Below are positions 1-12,555 of a stretch of DNA of 64,000 nucleotides, piece by piece (position 1 is the first letter of the stretch; each line of letters begins with the position of its first letter). Source of the DNA: Caenorhabditis remanei (taxonomy: Eukaryota; Nematoda; Chromadorea; Rhabditida; Rhabditidae); assembly GCF_010183535.1 (NCBI RefSeq), contig NC_071329.1, forward strand, positions 10,044,001 through 10,108,000, written 5' to 3'. The notes under the pieces are model-generated. The model did not search any database and was not told where the DNA came from. It saw nothing but the letters and a program-made list of their open reading frames with translations. A program made the position numbers and the translations under genes.

Positions 1-3000
1 TTGTTTTTCCGTTTTTTCGCTATTTCTTGGGATCCAGCAGTCATGCGTTTCTCCTTTGCCGTCTTGGGGTCACCCGCATCACTACTGATCTGTGATTCGT
101 TTCTAAGCACATCTAAAGCTTCTTTGTTCAACTTTGTCTTTAATTCTGCCAGGCGCTTCCATGATTCCACGTCATGCTTCGCTGCGTAAGTTTCCAGTAT
201 AGCGATACCACGTTCGATCTTATTATAATTTGAAACGATGTGTGGCTTTTTCATGAATCCTTCTCTCTCCATCATGCACAATAGAACCATTAATCTATTT
301 CTTACATCAATACATCCGTCATTCGAGACTTCTTTGATACAACTGGAGAGAGAATCATAAAAGGCAATTTCCATTTCAACATCCTCTCCTTCTTCAACTT
401 TTGAAAGTGTTTCTCTTACATGCCATCTCGTTCGTCTCGACTCGAATGGGTGTTCTTCTTTCGCTTGCTTCTTCGTTTTCTGCTTTCTTCTCAGCCAACT
501 TTGACCGAAGAATTCACAATCAGATTCCAGTTCTTTCTTTGTTCCCATCCAGGCCGTCATCTTATGCATCCGATTTTCTCCAAACAGTTTTTTCTCTTGT
601 TGAATTTGTTCCCCACCATAAGCGTTTCCGTCCAATCCATACCATGCCAATGTTTCCTTTCTCAATCTCATCTCATCGGGCTCTTCATCCGATGTTTCTT
701 CATTCAAATAAGCATTTCCATCTGTTTTCAGACGAATATCCAGATATGTTATTTTTCTCCATCGAGTTATGTTCAACACCTTCAACTGTTTCAATAGTAT
801 GGCTCCCATAATATAACAAACAAAAATCGGAAATATCAATGCGATTCCAATGTGAGATAAGTTCAGAACATCACCAAATCGATCTTCGAAAAGACTCAAT
901 ATATTCTTGTCGGCTGAATGTAAAATCAAATTTAATACTAAAGAAGAAAACGATTGGAAACTTACGATATGGGCAACCCATCACTAATGTCTTATTTTTG
1001 AGCCGTTCAACCAACAATATCATTTCGGAATCTTCTAAGCAGAGAAGTTTACTTTTCAATATATTGATTTCGCCTCCTAGAGTAAGAAGAGAAAGAGACA
1101 TTCTCTTCAAAACAGGATTATTTTGGACAGTTAGGTTACCGCCAATGTGTTTGACATTCTTCAAAATTGTGCAATTTTCAGCATACAGATTTTTAATCAG
1201 AACGTTTCCTTGAACTGAATGGATGTTCCGAAGAGCAGCTGTCACTTTTGGAACGTCGTTTCCGAATCCATCAATTGTTAAATCACCTTCAATGGTAACA
1301 CATCCTTCTAACTGATGTGTGAATTCAGCAGTCAATCCACCATTTCTTCCAGAATAGGCGATACATGCTGAGAGTATAAATATCACTAAACTCTTCATTT
1401 ACAATGGTAAACTTACTTTTGTTTTCTTTTAAATTATTAGTTGAATTTAATTCCTTCATTGAATGCTGAAAACATAATCCTAAAATGCTGATGATTTTTT
1501 AAAGCTGCCTACCATCCATTGAGACTCAGAATATATTGGTAGTATTTTCTTATCACCGTATATCGAAACAAGACGATCACAATTCTCTGTTTTCGTTAGA
1601 TTCAGGAGTTCCACATTCTCCAATTTTGTATTCTTTCCATCAATTCGAATAGCTGATGTCTTAATATTTTCAATGTCTTCGTTGTGTTTGGATTCACATT
1701 GAATATGTTTCAAAGCTTTGAAACTTTTCAGATCCGTCAATGTTTCTGTATCGTGAATCCACAGTTGACCATCTCTTATCTCACGAATTCTTTCATATTT
1801 AGAAATATCTTCTGATCCGGTTGATCCTTTTATCTCGATTGTTCCAAAATGTGATAAACAATGATCCCAAAAGAAACCAGATGACGTCATCTGTCCACAT
1901 TCACAATCAAGCAATGAGGTCGCTGTATTCTCTCCAATGGAACGAGTTAGAACATTGACAGTTCTCCTTCTCCCACAATCCAAACCGCTGTTGTTTCGAA
2001 AATAAAAAATAGGAAGCTGAAAAAATTTAGTAATTCGAGCATAGAATTCCAATGTTTCACTTACTGTTATATTTGAATTTCCATCAGAATCGTGACCTCT
2101 GACAGCTCGTTTGAGATAGGGAAGTGGATTGAAAGTAGAAATAGAGTCACTGACTGTAACCTCTGGAACTTTGGGAACTTTTTGGGATTCTCCAACTTCA
2201 ATCACATTATGATATTCGAGTCTCATAAGCCACTCATCTAACTTTTTCAAATGATCTTTTTCAGTAAAATAACGAATTCTGACGAAAAGAAGAGTATCTC
2301 CAGGTCGAAATTTAACATCTTCTCTGTTCTCAATATACTCAAATGGTTGTCGTCCATCAAGAATCAATACTTTTCTTCGATCGTGACAAGAATCCAGAAT
2401 ATGAAGAGCAACAACTCCGAACTTTTCATATAGTTTGATTTTTTCAGATATATCGATGCAAGCCATATTCGAAGAATTAATAACAAACGGAGCTGAGTTT
2501 TGAAAATTCTCCTTGTCATAATGAAGTTGTCTGAGTTCTTTCAACTGGAAAGCAGCACGAGGATCGGTTTCTCCAAACACCAAACACCCATTTTTGTATT
2601 CTAAAACGAACATTTGTTTTCACTTCTACCATTATTAACTAACCAAAGTTTGTAACTCCAACACTTCTAATCCAATCCAAACGGAATCGTTTCACCAAAA
2701 ATGAGTTCATCAAATTCAAATTTGTTCCGAATCCTTTCACTTTCAGAGAAATAACGTCAACGGTAGATGTGTAAATCAAGTCGGGTCTCATATGAGTGTC
2801 ATACTTCTTCACATTAATGTTTGAAACATCGAAATTCCAGTATCTCCAGTTGCATTTATGATCTATTCTGACAACAAAAGATCCGAATTTATCAATCAGA
2901 TCCATGGATTTTGGCGACTTTTTATTGTCGAAATCACAACCGAAACTAGAATTTTTAATATGAATCTCCACTTGTTCTAGTTGTTGTCCAACTTTGAAAT

Positions 3001-3594
3001 TTTGAAAAGGGAACCATCCATCTTGACAATTATCAAATATCAATCTAGGTCTCCTACTGTATTCTGAAAAATACATTAAAAACCTTAAAAATGATGATAG
3101 GCCACCTTTGAAATCAAAAGTTGTCTCTCTTATATCCAACTTGGCTGCTCTAATCAATCGGTGATGAAACACGTCACTAACTTTTTCATTCGAATCAAAA
3201 TTTTTGAATGTAAGCTGTCGAATGATTGGCCCACTAAAAATATAAGTTGAGGCGGTTTTCCAGACTAGACAAACCTTTTAGTAATAAAATTTTCTAATGT
3301 TTTCATGTTATTTCTGTCAACTGTAAACTGACTATTGTTCCTTCCATTCGGGAATCTTTTCAGTTTTTTCAGTGGCAAAGCTATTCTCGAATTGAAATCG
3401 AAACTTGATAATTTGATTGAAGTGTTCCCTAGAGTATAATTTGCTGAAATGCAGGTTTCCGACTTTAAGAGTAATTGAAAAATGAACTCACTTTTTTCGA
3501 ACATAGATACTTTTCTGTTAGAATTATATATAAATGCGCTAAAACAGAGAAACGATACAAATCCCAACAGAATCATCCATTGCATGTGTTTCAT
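1..3594 (-). CDS. Receptor L-domain-like (irld-type) type I membrane protein, 3' end beyond window
   Basis: I join eight exons into one gene: 3594-3275, 3233-3106, 3063-2644, 2600-2065, 2016-1513, 1465-1417, 1367-966 and 913 to beyond base 1. All seven introns are 41-52 nt and every junction keeps phase, giving at least 1,090 residues. The N-terminus has a signal-peptide or anchor helix (ILLGFVSFLCFSAFIY). The ectodomain of about 780 residues is Cys-poor and carries L-domain-like strands such as GCVTIEGDLTIDG (about residue 665) and LSHFGTIEIKG (about residue 505). A second hydrophobic helix (IALIFPIFVCYIMGAILL, about residue 810) precedes a charged cytoplasmic tail of at least 265 residues with no kinase motif visible. 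Residues about 115-280 look more like the FTH/F-box-associated fold, so family assignment is partly inference. Alternatively this is two genes, since an ATG at 1398 starts a signal-peptide-like ORF. Confidence 0.6.
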
Positions 3595-4022
3595 TGATAA
3601 TCAATTGATAATGTTGAAATACTCTAGAGAATCCACTAGCAGTGAAAAAAGCTACGTTTCAAGAAATTTCAATGAACACGTGAAAGTTAGAAGTTACCGA
3701 TTGATTCAGAATGTTTTTGATAATACGTGTCTCCCGCATTATTAAAAAAAGTGACTGAAATGTGGAAGCACGCGGTTTTGAACTGTTGCGTTGCACTAAC
3801 GAATTTCAATTGCTTAATCGGAGCAGATTTATTCTCGAGCCAAATTTGGCAATTATCCAATAAGAAACAACAATTGTAACAAAAAACGAAAAATTAACAA
3901 TGCAATTTAAATAACAAAAAGTAACAGAAGAACGAAAGTATCTGAAAAGAGACTATTCGAGCAAGTCTTTCGGAATTTTTCTGTACTTCCGATATTTTTG
4001 GTAATCGTAAATTGGGTTCTCA
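3595..4022. other. Intergenic, no gene seen
   Basis: AT-rich spacer between the 5' end of the L-domain gene and the 3' end of the RNase H gene. I see no coding exon here. It would hold the promoter of the leftward L-domain gene. Confidence 0.5.
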
Positions 4023-4231
4023 TATTACCCATCCGCCGGTGGCTGACCGCTTGCTCAAAGTTCGGCCCGGGGACGCGGAGTGGGTCTCGACGCGACTACC
4101 GTAGTATAAAACTTTTTTATGGCGAAAGTACGGTCAAGAGCCGCCGTAAATCGAAATTCCGCAACGAGACCCACTCCGCGTCCCCGGGCCGAACTTTGAG
4201 CGAGTGGTCAGCCACCGGCGGATGGGTAATA
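4023..4231. mobile_element. Foldback MITE of about 208 bp with 66-bp inverted arms
   Basis: The outer arms (4024-4089 and 4166-4230) are reverse complements with only about two mismatches. They are GC-rich and begin ATTACCCATCCGCCGG. The ends TATTACCC/GGGTAATA include a TA on each side, compatible with a TA target-site duplication of the Tc1/mariner type, but that is inference. No transposase is encoded. The element forms the end of the neighbouring RNase H coding sequence. Confidence 0.8.
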
Positions 4232-4902
4232 CGCTGCGAGCTTGGCATTTTTGTCTGCAAGATTGTTGAGATAGTTCTGGCCATGTGCTTTGACATATTC
4301 GATCTTGACGGTCTGAAAATTATTTTATGTTAATTACTACCAATTCGTCTATGCTATACAAGACTACAATAACTATCCAAAATAACGTGACCCTTAAATA
4401 GTGAATAACACAAAAACCTACCCCTTCTTCATAGCGAACGTCGCTCATACTCTTCCGGATTTCTTCGATGATCTCCCTATTCTTGACGGCTTTTCTTGCG
4501 CGAGTAAGCCAACCGTTTTTTCTCCAATTCCAGTACCACTTGGTAATCGCATTGATAGAATACATCGAGTCGGTCTTAATAGTGATGTTGCGGATACCAA
4601 TACGACGAGCCTGAAAATGTTTTGTTGTCTGATAACTGTGTTATATACTTACAATGCGAATCGCTTCGAAAATTGCAGTTAATTCGTAGAGGTTGTTAGT
4701 CTGTCTTCCCCAAGAGAAATAGTGTTTGGAAACGAATATTTGGCCTGGAAATCTTTTTTTTTAATAATAATGCATTGAAAAACTTACCATTCATTTCGTA
4801 TACAACAGCCCATCCACCTTTCGCGTCATTCTGACCATTTCTGAGAGCGGCTCCGTCGGTGTATAGATCCATGGAGAAGTTAGATTGTTGTTGTTGAGAC
4901 AT
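4208..4902 (-). CDS. Ribonuclease H1-type enzyme with transposon-derived C-terminus
   Basis: Four exons (4902-4788, 4744-4653, 4610-4422, 4312-4208) give a 166-residue protein. It should cut the RNA strand of RNA-DNA hybrids. The catalytic set is complete: D in DLYTDGAA, E in NNLYELTAIFEA, D in IKTDSMYSI, H in VKAHGQNYLN and the final D in LADKNAKLAA. The basic region KWYWNWRKNGW matches the substrate-handle part of the fold. There is no N-terminal hybrid-binding domain and no evident mitochondrial presequence, so it is a minimal RNase H domain. The start ATG lies ten bases after an ATATTCAG acceptor, suggesting trans-splicing. The last seven residues (YYPSAGG) and the stop codon are read from the right arm of the foldback element at 4023-4231. 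C. elegans has several rnh-1 paralogues; I cannot say which one this is. Confidence 0.88.
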
Positions 4903-5315
4903 GCCGCCTGAATATTTCAAATTTGGTGGAGTTCACAATGATTCCAACTATCCCCATATTCCCACTGAAAGCATCAGTACAGTAAACTTGAGATTTCCAG
5001 ATAAAGAATCAAATTTAATTTCTCCGGAAACCCAGTTTCCTGTATTCACTGAATTTTCTGAGTGAACCATCTGCGGAAATCTTTAAAAACGAGATAAATA
5101 CTTTCACCTATATATTTGGAATTTGCTGATTGTTCAACGCTGACTTTCTCCAGATGATGATATCATTCCTACGTCATGCTTGTAGAGATCTCTTCTTTGA
5201 TGACGAGTTCTTAAGCATCAACGGATCCGTTCACTGCTGATTGCGATGACTTTGAACGAGAATATTTGTTGGTCTCGTCTGGCAGGTCATCGATTGTCGA
5301 CAGGTTTGCTTCACG

Positions 5316-5570
5316 TCATGGCGAGGCACGGATGTGTAGACGGTAATTCATGCGAATTGTGTCCACAAATGATTTCAGATTCGGAGAAAGACCGTTGTTG
5401 ACAAATACATCAACGGATTTCCAATAGAAAGTTACAAAAGCGAGATTTCGAGGAATAATAGGAACACCTAGATACTGAGCAATCAACGAACAACAATGGA
5501 AAAATTTTCTTGGATGAGTCGGCTTTTGTCGAAAGTACACGCAGTGAGCAATAATCACACAACCCCGCAA
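5316..5570 (-). pseudogene. Unrecognised ORF, possible gene remnant
   Basis: An 84-codon open frame reads leftward and includes FVTFYWKSVDVFVNNGL and LKSFVDTIRMNYRLHI, which look more protein-like than the surrounding noncoding DNA. Just downstream another frame (about 5210-5290) encodes DLPDETNKYSRSKSSQSAVN before a stop. I see no clean start, splice sites or family. A hAT-like MITE sits immediately upstream at 5617. It may be a decayed gene or a chance ORF. Confidence 0.2.
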
Positions 5571-5608
5571 ACACCGACTAGTGTTGCTTACCGTAACTTT
5601 GAAAAAAG

Positions 5609-5998
5609 TTCGTGTCGAGACCGTACAAATCGGGAAGAAACGAAATCGGGAAGAAACGAAAACGGAAGAAACGAAACGGGAAGAAACGAATCGGGAAGAA
5701 GCGAAACGGGAAGAACAGTTTTTCGCAAGTTTTCCTGACTTTAGCTATAGTAATGGCTGCGCACAATGCTCTAAATCGATTTTTTAGTTCCGTAGCTTTA
5801 TTTTTGACACAAATTTTAGCGCATAAGCCAGTAAAATCTTTTCTCAATTTTCGATTACGGTCAACACCGCAATTTGACGTGAAGGCGTTCACAGAAATTT
5901 AGCTTGTTCTTCCCGATTCGTTTCTTCCCGTTTCGTTTCTTCCGTTTTCGTTTCTTCCCGATTTCGTTTCTTCCCGATTTGTACGGTCTCTTCGTGTC
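5609..5998. mobile_element. hAT-like MITE with 84-bp perfect inverted repeats
   Basis: The element spans 5617-5990 (374 bp). Its arms 5617-5700 and 5907-5990 are exact reverse complements beginning GAGACCGTACAAATCGGG. They consist largely of near-repeats of GGGAAGAAACGAA. An 8-bp direct repeat TTCGTGTC flanks it (5609-5616 and 5991-5998), which is the duplication length typical of hAT transposons. No transposase is present. Identical arms suggest a recent insertion. Confidence 0.88.
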
Positions 5999-8900
5999 AT
6001 GTGAAAAAGGTGCTGCCGCTCAATAAACTGTGGTAAAAATATTTATTTTGTATAATGAAACGAACTGCTCAAACCCTGTTCTTGTCCAAAACTGTTCTGA
6101 AACGTTTGAATTTCTCGACGGAAGCTTGAAAACCGGAAATTGTCGTTTCCGGTTTCATGTCTCAAAACACACATATTTACACACCGACAAAAATCGAAAA
6201 AAAAAAGAGTTGTGACGTGAAGAAAGCAGAAGAAGAAAAAACTCAATTCAGAGTATGACATTCCGGAGGTGTGAACAAGTAAAAGAGCATAGAAAAGACG
6301 AGGTACATTTTGTCGAAGTTTCCTTTTCATGTGTTTTTTGGACCTTTTTAAAAGTTCAAGAATGAATTTCGTACTATTCAATGCTTCGTTGAGTTAGCGG
6401 TTTTCTATATTTGTCCATTTGATGCGGATTCGAAACGAAGGTAGGTTGCTACTATCTAATACGAAGTCATTCCCTTTATGTTTTGCACTTCAAAGTTTCA
6501 GGAGACCGCCCATATTTTTTGTTCAGAAGACTACGGTATCTTTGCACACTTCATCTTCTTCAACTCCTTCCTCACCTTCTTCTGCCCCTTGAGACATTAT
6601 GATGCGATGATCACACGGGGGGATCCCTTCTTCTCATAGAAAAACGTCACGGAAATATAGAAGAGCATTTTGAAAAAGACTGAGAAAAAGTGTGCAGTGT
6701 AGGCGAGAAATATCCATCTTTTGGTTTGAAAATGGTCCCAGGAGAGCTCAATTTTATTGGGTGGGAAGGGCCAAGCGACCTGGAAATGTGGGTGTGCCTA
6801 TGTTATATCGCCGTTTTCTTCTTGTTTTCATTTTGGTAAATGGTTCTGATGCAAATATTGGTTCATGGAGGAGGGAACACATGAGCCAAATGAAGAATTT
6901 TGAATCGAAATGATTATTCATTGTGTGTTCTTTTTGCTGTTATTTTTATTCTATATCTACGTTTAGCTTTTTCACAAACAAGACTACCGTATTCCTTTCT
7001 TTCTTCTTCATATTTCGAATTGCTCCAAGGCTTCTCTGAGCAACTTGTGTACTGTAAATGTTTCAGAATGCATTCGCTACTAGTTGTTTTCACTAGGACA
7101 TGTAGATCTCGATCATTTACAGAAGATTGAGAAGAACAGTTTCAAAAAATCAGCATATTATTGTAATAGAGCATCGACCACCAACTTGAACCAGTTTGAT
7201 CATTCAAGAGTCCATTCTCATCTTTGATGTTATTTCTTGTTTGTACCATATTTGCCGCCTTTTCAGTTCTTTTTCATGTTCTTTCGAGCAACATTGTTTT
7301 TCTAAAAACATTGCCTCCCAATAGAAAACTTGACGTCAATCAAGTACTTTCGTGGGCTAGAATTAGAAGAAGATGAGCAAAAGGATTTTTATGATCACTA
7401 TCAAAGAGGATTATAGTTTTAGGCGTAAAGGTTTCAAAGCAAAACAAAAGAGGGCGTTTTTCTGTTTCATTTTGCATTTTTCCTTCTGTGAGATCATATT
7501 CATACGTATTGTTATGCTCATTTTATGCTTTTCAAAATATGTTATTCTTGAAAAATAGTCACATCTCAGCGAAATCAACATCGAGTGGCTCTGCACTACT
7601 GTTCTGTTCCTCGACTCGAACTTTTTTTTAATATACCTGAAGAATATAATTCTTCTGAAAGCTTGGTTTTAATTCTAGAAAAAACACAAAAACATCATTC
7701 TGAAATTCCTTAAATCTTCATTTGAAAACTATCACAAGAATCCAAGAACATTGTCCGTTCCCTTTCTGTCAGAATTGAGCTGCCATGATTACGGTAGCGC
7801 TCACTCCCCCACTGAGAACTCTATAAGATCTTGAATTTATGGTTTTGACATTCTGAGGAGAGAGATAATGCAGATAAAATCCGAGAATTGTAAATGAAGG
7901 CACTTTATTAAAGTGAAAAATAATTTTGATCTAAAACTATAGTTTTTGAGAATAGAAAATAATGTTGGCTTCACAGATCATCTCTTAATTCTGAATATGA
8001 ATGAAATCTTGCGTATTATATATCCATTACATTTACAAGAGATGCAGAGTGACAGGGACGGAAGAAGGATTGAATACTATCTGATTAAATGAGGAGGAGC
8101 AAAGGGTTAAGATTTGAGCCAACTGTATATTTTCTGTGATGATATTTATATTATGCCTATTTTTATTTATATTTCCTATTTCCATAACTGTAGTTCGATT
8201 TTACATACAAGACCCTAACGTTTCACACCAAGCTCGGTGAAAATTCATCTTCTCAGATAATAAACTATGTTTGAACTTCCACATTTTCATGAACACTTTT
8301 TGATCTACTTGAAAACACAGAGTATATCCTACTTTTGAAGGATTGTAGGATTACTGTAGGTCTCATAGCCAGCTTAACTGAACCCCCTCGGTCGAAGCAA
8401 TACATCTATATATAACTAGATATATACTGCATATATTCACTTCAGACTTTATCCGGAGAAGTTCCCAGAAATGTTTGAACATTTTTTCAATTATCAAAAG
8501 CTGTAATAATTCATTTTGCATAATTAATGTCATGAGTTTTTGTTGGACATTGCCGAATCTGACAGAGTTAAAATGAAGTTACGCAAGTTCCCACATCAAT
8601 TTATCGGTCACTCGTAAGAGCAATTGAGAAAGAATCTATTCAATAAATAACAGCTTCTCTCTATTCTCCTAAGAAATTTCTATTAACGTTGTTAAATTCT
8701 TTTGAAATTCTAAACGGTTTGTTATTGTGCAAACTTGATTTGAGTATCTCACATTCAATCGGATCAGCACAAAATCAGTTTTGCTAAATCTATTATTCAT
8801 TCAATAAATCCGAAGGTCTTAGACTGGTATCTTTGCATTTTCTGATAAACATCTTTGGGTCACACGACTGTCGAATCCTCTTGTTATTTTTTGACGGATT

Positions 8901-9432
8901 TCTTTGTTTCTATGCGATTTAGTTGCTCAAATTAATTCTAATGATACTAAATGGAATATTTCAACATTAAGAACAGATTGAGAAGTAAGTCATGAGATAT
9001 TTCCATAACATGTTTTTAAATTATTTCATTTTTGCGGAGTCAATGTATTTAGTTAAAAACGTTGAAAAAAACATATATATTGGAAGCTTCACCGAATAAC
9101 GGCTTTCCCGAAACTTGTCTTGTTATCTCGAATTCCTTTTTTAGATTTCTTACTGTAACTTGTTCATTTTGCTCACAACAAGTTCAAAAGCTCACGTAGT
9201 CTACCAGACAACTTTTTTGGATAATATCCGGAAAGGAAATGTTCGTTTCTTTTTTCAATCTTTAGCCTTTCTTTCCATCCTATTCTCCTTTTCCTTTGGG
9301 AACAATTTTATTGCAAAAACGGCAAGAAAACGGGTAGAGGTCATTTTTCTCACATTTATTCACTTTCTTCTTTTACTTAGAGTGTATCGGAATTGTCATA
9401 AATTCATATATCTTGTCTCTGTTTCAGCCAAC
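5999..9432. other. Intergenic region of about 3.4 kb, no supported gene
   Basis: AT-rich DNA with only short open frames lacking splice or family support. I see no tRNA or other RNA gene. The right end would contain the promoter of the NAGLU gene, whose ATG follows a CTGTTTCAG acceptor at 9418-9426. Confidence 0.5.
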
Positions 9433-12011
9433 ATGCCACGTTCAACTTGTTTTTACGTGTCACTGCTCATTTTGGTTTGGGCGAAAACCGGAGAGGGAGC
9501 TCTTCGTGTTCAGTTACCTGATTATGATAAGAATAGCTGGAGAAATGTTTTGAAAAGGGTTGCACCTGATTGGGTACTTGAAGAATTTCAAGATGTCAGA
9601 GTGAGAAGTGCTGCTGAAAATGGATTCCAGGTAAGATATAAAAAGTAGTCACAACCGAGTGATCCGATAATTACAGCTACCAAAATCTGGAAATGCTCGA
9701 ATTGAAATCAGCAAGCACGGAAAGAAGTCAGTTATGGCCAATACTCCAACTGATGCATTGAATGCTATCAATGTTTGTTCTGATAACTATTAAACCCCAT
9801 TATTTTTGAGATTTTCAGACCTACCTTCGAACTCAATGCCTTTCTCAAGTTTCTTGGTCGAATAGTTCTTTCTCAAGTGGTTGTCGAAAACATTCAAATG
9901 ACATTCTTAACTTTGAATCAAAACAGTTAGTTCCGATACGTATTAAATTAATTTACTTAAATGTTTTCAGAATTCGTTACTTTGGAAATATGTGTACATT
10001 CTCGTATTCTTTTGCTTGGTGGGAATGGCCGCAATGGGAAAAATTCATTGATTGGATTGCTTTGAGTAGGCTTTTATGTGTATCTTAATCCAACCAATTG
10101 TTCTCTTCCAGATGGATTCAATACTGTATTGATGCCCTTGGGACAAGAAGCTATTTGGAGAGATGTCTTCATGGGATTGGGTGTTGAAAGAGATGAATTG
10201 GATAGCTACTTCACATCTCAGGCTTATTTGGCATGGTGGGTTACTGTATGCTAAAGAAAATAGTAATTTCCTTCTCATTAGGCATCGAATGGGAAATCTG
10301 AAAGCGTACGGTGGTGGTCTATCTGATGCACAAATGCTCAATGACTTCAACTTAGCCAAACGAATTATAAATCGTCTTCTTGAACTTGGAATTGTTCCGA
10401 TTCTTCCAACTTTTGCTGGATTTGTACCTGATCGACTGGAAAAGTGACTATATTTTTCCACTGAAATCATCCATTCAGAGATTTCAGACTCTTCCCAACT
10501 TCCAAATTCAATCGTCTACCATGCTGGAACAACTTCACTTCTGAAACATCTTGTCTTCTTTCCGTTTCTCCATTTGACCCACTCTTCCAGAAAATTGGAT
10601 CAACATTCTTAAGACATCAAAAGAAAATGTTGGGCGGAGACATTACTAATCTCTACAGTGCAGATCCATTCAATGAGATTTTGCCCAGTGATTCTTCCAA
10701 GTTTGATGCCAGTTTCATGAAACAAACTGCTCAATCAATAATGAATTCATGTCGGAAAGTTGATAAGAATTGTATCTGGTCAGTAATTACGTCAGTAATT
10801 ATAAAATGTATATGGAAATTATTCCAGGGTTCTCCAGTCCTGGTCGTTTACTTATGACCAGTGGCCAAACTGGGCTATCAAATCGTTCTTATCAGCAGTT
10901 CCTATTGGCAATCTTCTCATTCTTGATTTGTATTCTGAAGTAGTTCCAGCATGGCAGATGGCGTCATCTTTCCATGGACATAACTTTGTTTGGTGCCTGC
11001 TTCATAACTTCGGAGGATCAAGAGAACTTCGTGGAAACTTACAAAAAGTTGACAAAGGATATCAGTTGGCTTTGATGAAAGCAGGTTCGAATCTCGTCGG
11101 AGCAGGCCTTTCTATGGAAGCAATCGACCAGAACTACGTGGTTTATCAGTTTATGATTGATCGAATGTGGTCTCAAGAGCCTATTCCTTTGAACAATTGG
11201 CTGAAATCTTATTCTGAATCTCGTTATTCTGCCGATTTCAAAGTTTCTCACAAGTTCTGGACCATTTTAGCTGGATCATTCTATAGTCAACCGGAGAAGT
11301 GGGGTAACCCAAGATTCTCTGTTTTCTTGTATCATCGACCTGCATTTGCTAAGAAGAGTGAATATTGGTTCCCAGTAGAAGAGACGTTTAATCATCTCCA
11401 ATCACTTATACCTTCATTGATGCATGTTCTCGGAGACCATCCGTTGTTCAAGTGAGTTGAGGAACCAAAGCGGAAATTGGTTATAAAAACTATTATTTTT
11501 ACAGAGAAGACCTGAATGATGTGATGAGAGCAGTCATCCAATTCGAAATCGGAAACGAAGCTGCGTTGTCGCTTACTGAAGCATTCTTGATGGAAGACAA
11601 ACAACAGATTGGAGCAAGTTGTGAAAACTTGATGGACATGTTCCAGAAGCTCGAATCTTATTCTAATAGAGATTTCAAAGAATGGATCGGTTAGATCTTC
11701 AAAAAAAAATGGAAAAGGGTTTAACATACCTTCATTTGTTTTCAGATGACTCAAAATCAATCGCTCCCACTTCGGAAGAACGCCAAGTCTTTCCAGTTAC
11801 CGCTTCTGATATTTTGACTGTTTGGGGCCCAACCGGACAAAATCTTGATTATGCTCATCGTGAATGGGCTGGACTTCTCTCAGGATATTACGGACGACGT
11901 TGGCAATACTTTTGTGATTGGATTCTAGAGCACGACGTCTTCAATCACACTGATTTCTCTATTTCGGTATTCCGCGATGTAGAGAGACCGTTTGCAATCT
12001 CAAATATTTGA
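9433..12011 (+). CDS. Alpha-N-acetylglucosaminidase (NAGLU, GH89), lysosomal
   Basis: Ten phase-consistent exons (9433-9630, 9677-9772, 9819-9925, 9971-10065, 10112-10235, 10282-10443, 10488-10778, 10828-11451, 11505-11689, 11746-12011) encode 715 residues, close to the human enzyme. The family removes terminal alpha-N-acetylglucosamine from heparan sulfate in the lysosome; loss in humans causes Sanfilippo syndrome B. A signal peptide (CFYVSLLILVWAKTGEGAL) is followed by family signatures TFSYSFAWWEWPQWEKFIDW, GQEAIWRDVFMGLGV, AYLAWHRMGNL, VPILPTFAGFVPD, YSADPFNEI (about residue 320) and FVWCLLHNFGGSRELRG. The conserved glutamates of FNEI and LDLYSE are candidates for the catalytic pair. The ATG lies seven bases after a consensus acceptor, so trans-splicing is likely. 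A polyadenylation signal is at 12076. I recall the C. elegans orthologue as K09E4.4. Confidence 0.95.
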
Positions 12012-12075
12012 TCTTGCTATTGCTTTTTGTATTTGGAGTTTTCCAAATTTTGAGTTTTCCCGATGAAACTTTGTT

Positions 12076-12081
12076 AATAAA
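12076..12081 (+). terminator. Polyadenylation signal of the NAGLU gene
   Basis: AATAAA lies 65 bases after the NAGLU stop codon, the expected place for 3' end formation. Confidence 0.6.
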
Positions 12082-12555
12082 CCAGCTGTTCTCTCTTTCA
12101 GATTTCAGACAATTCTTTTCCAGATGATGACTGCATCAAAAACTTTAAAAACGCAGTATAGTTTTTTCTAGTATAGTGAAGTTTCTATGAATCCAGAGAG
12201 TTCTCGTCATTGAAGATCCTCTTACCATTCCCTTCCCCAACTCTCTCTGTATAATCATCTAATCATAATGTTTGTATTCTTTAAGATATCCATAAATATC
12301 TGAATGATGTTTCATATGATTAATGGATATATCCATATCTTCATATTCGATTATCAATACTTTTTCCTCTTTTTTTCAACCGACGCAATCGGTGACGAGA
12401 AAACTTGCTAAGTCCCTGATTATCCAACATTTTTATTCGTCATTTTAGTATCAATCAAAACAGAATTTGTTCTTTTTTCATTCCAATATTGTTGTTGTTT
12501 CTATTGAACTTTTGAACTCTAAAAAAGATCCAAAACACATAAGTCTGGGGGAAGG

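Noticed and set aside
1398..1398. ATG with signal-peptide-like ORF as start of a separate gene
   Set aside because: A 49-nt phase-matched intron covers this ATG and links the upstream exons; kept as the alternative model only.
5496..5902. Overlapping ORFs with repeated Arg-Glu-Glu-Thr or Arg-Phe-Phe-Pro units
   Set aside because: They translate the tandem 13-mers of the hAT-like MITE arms.
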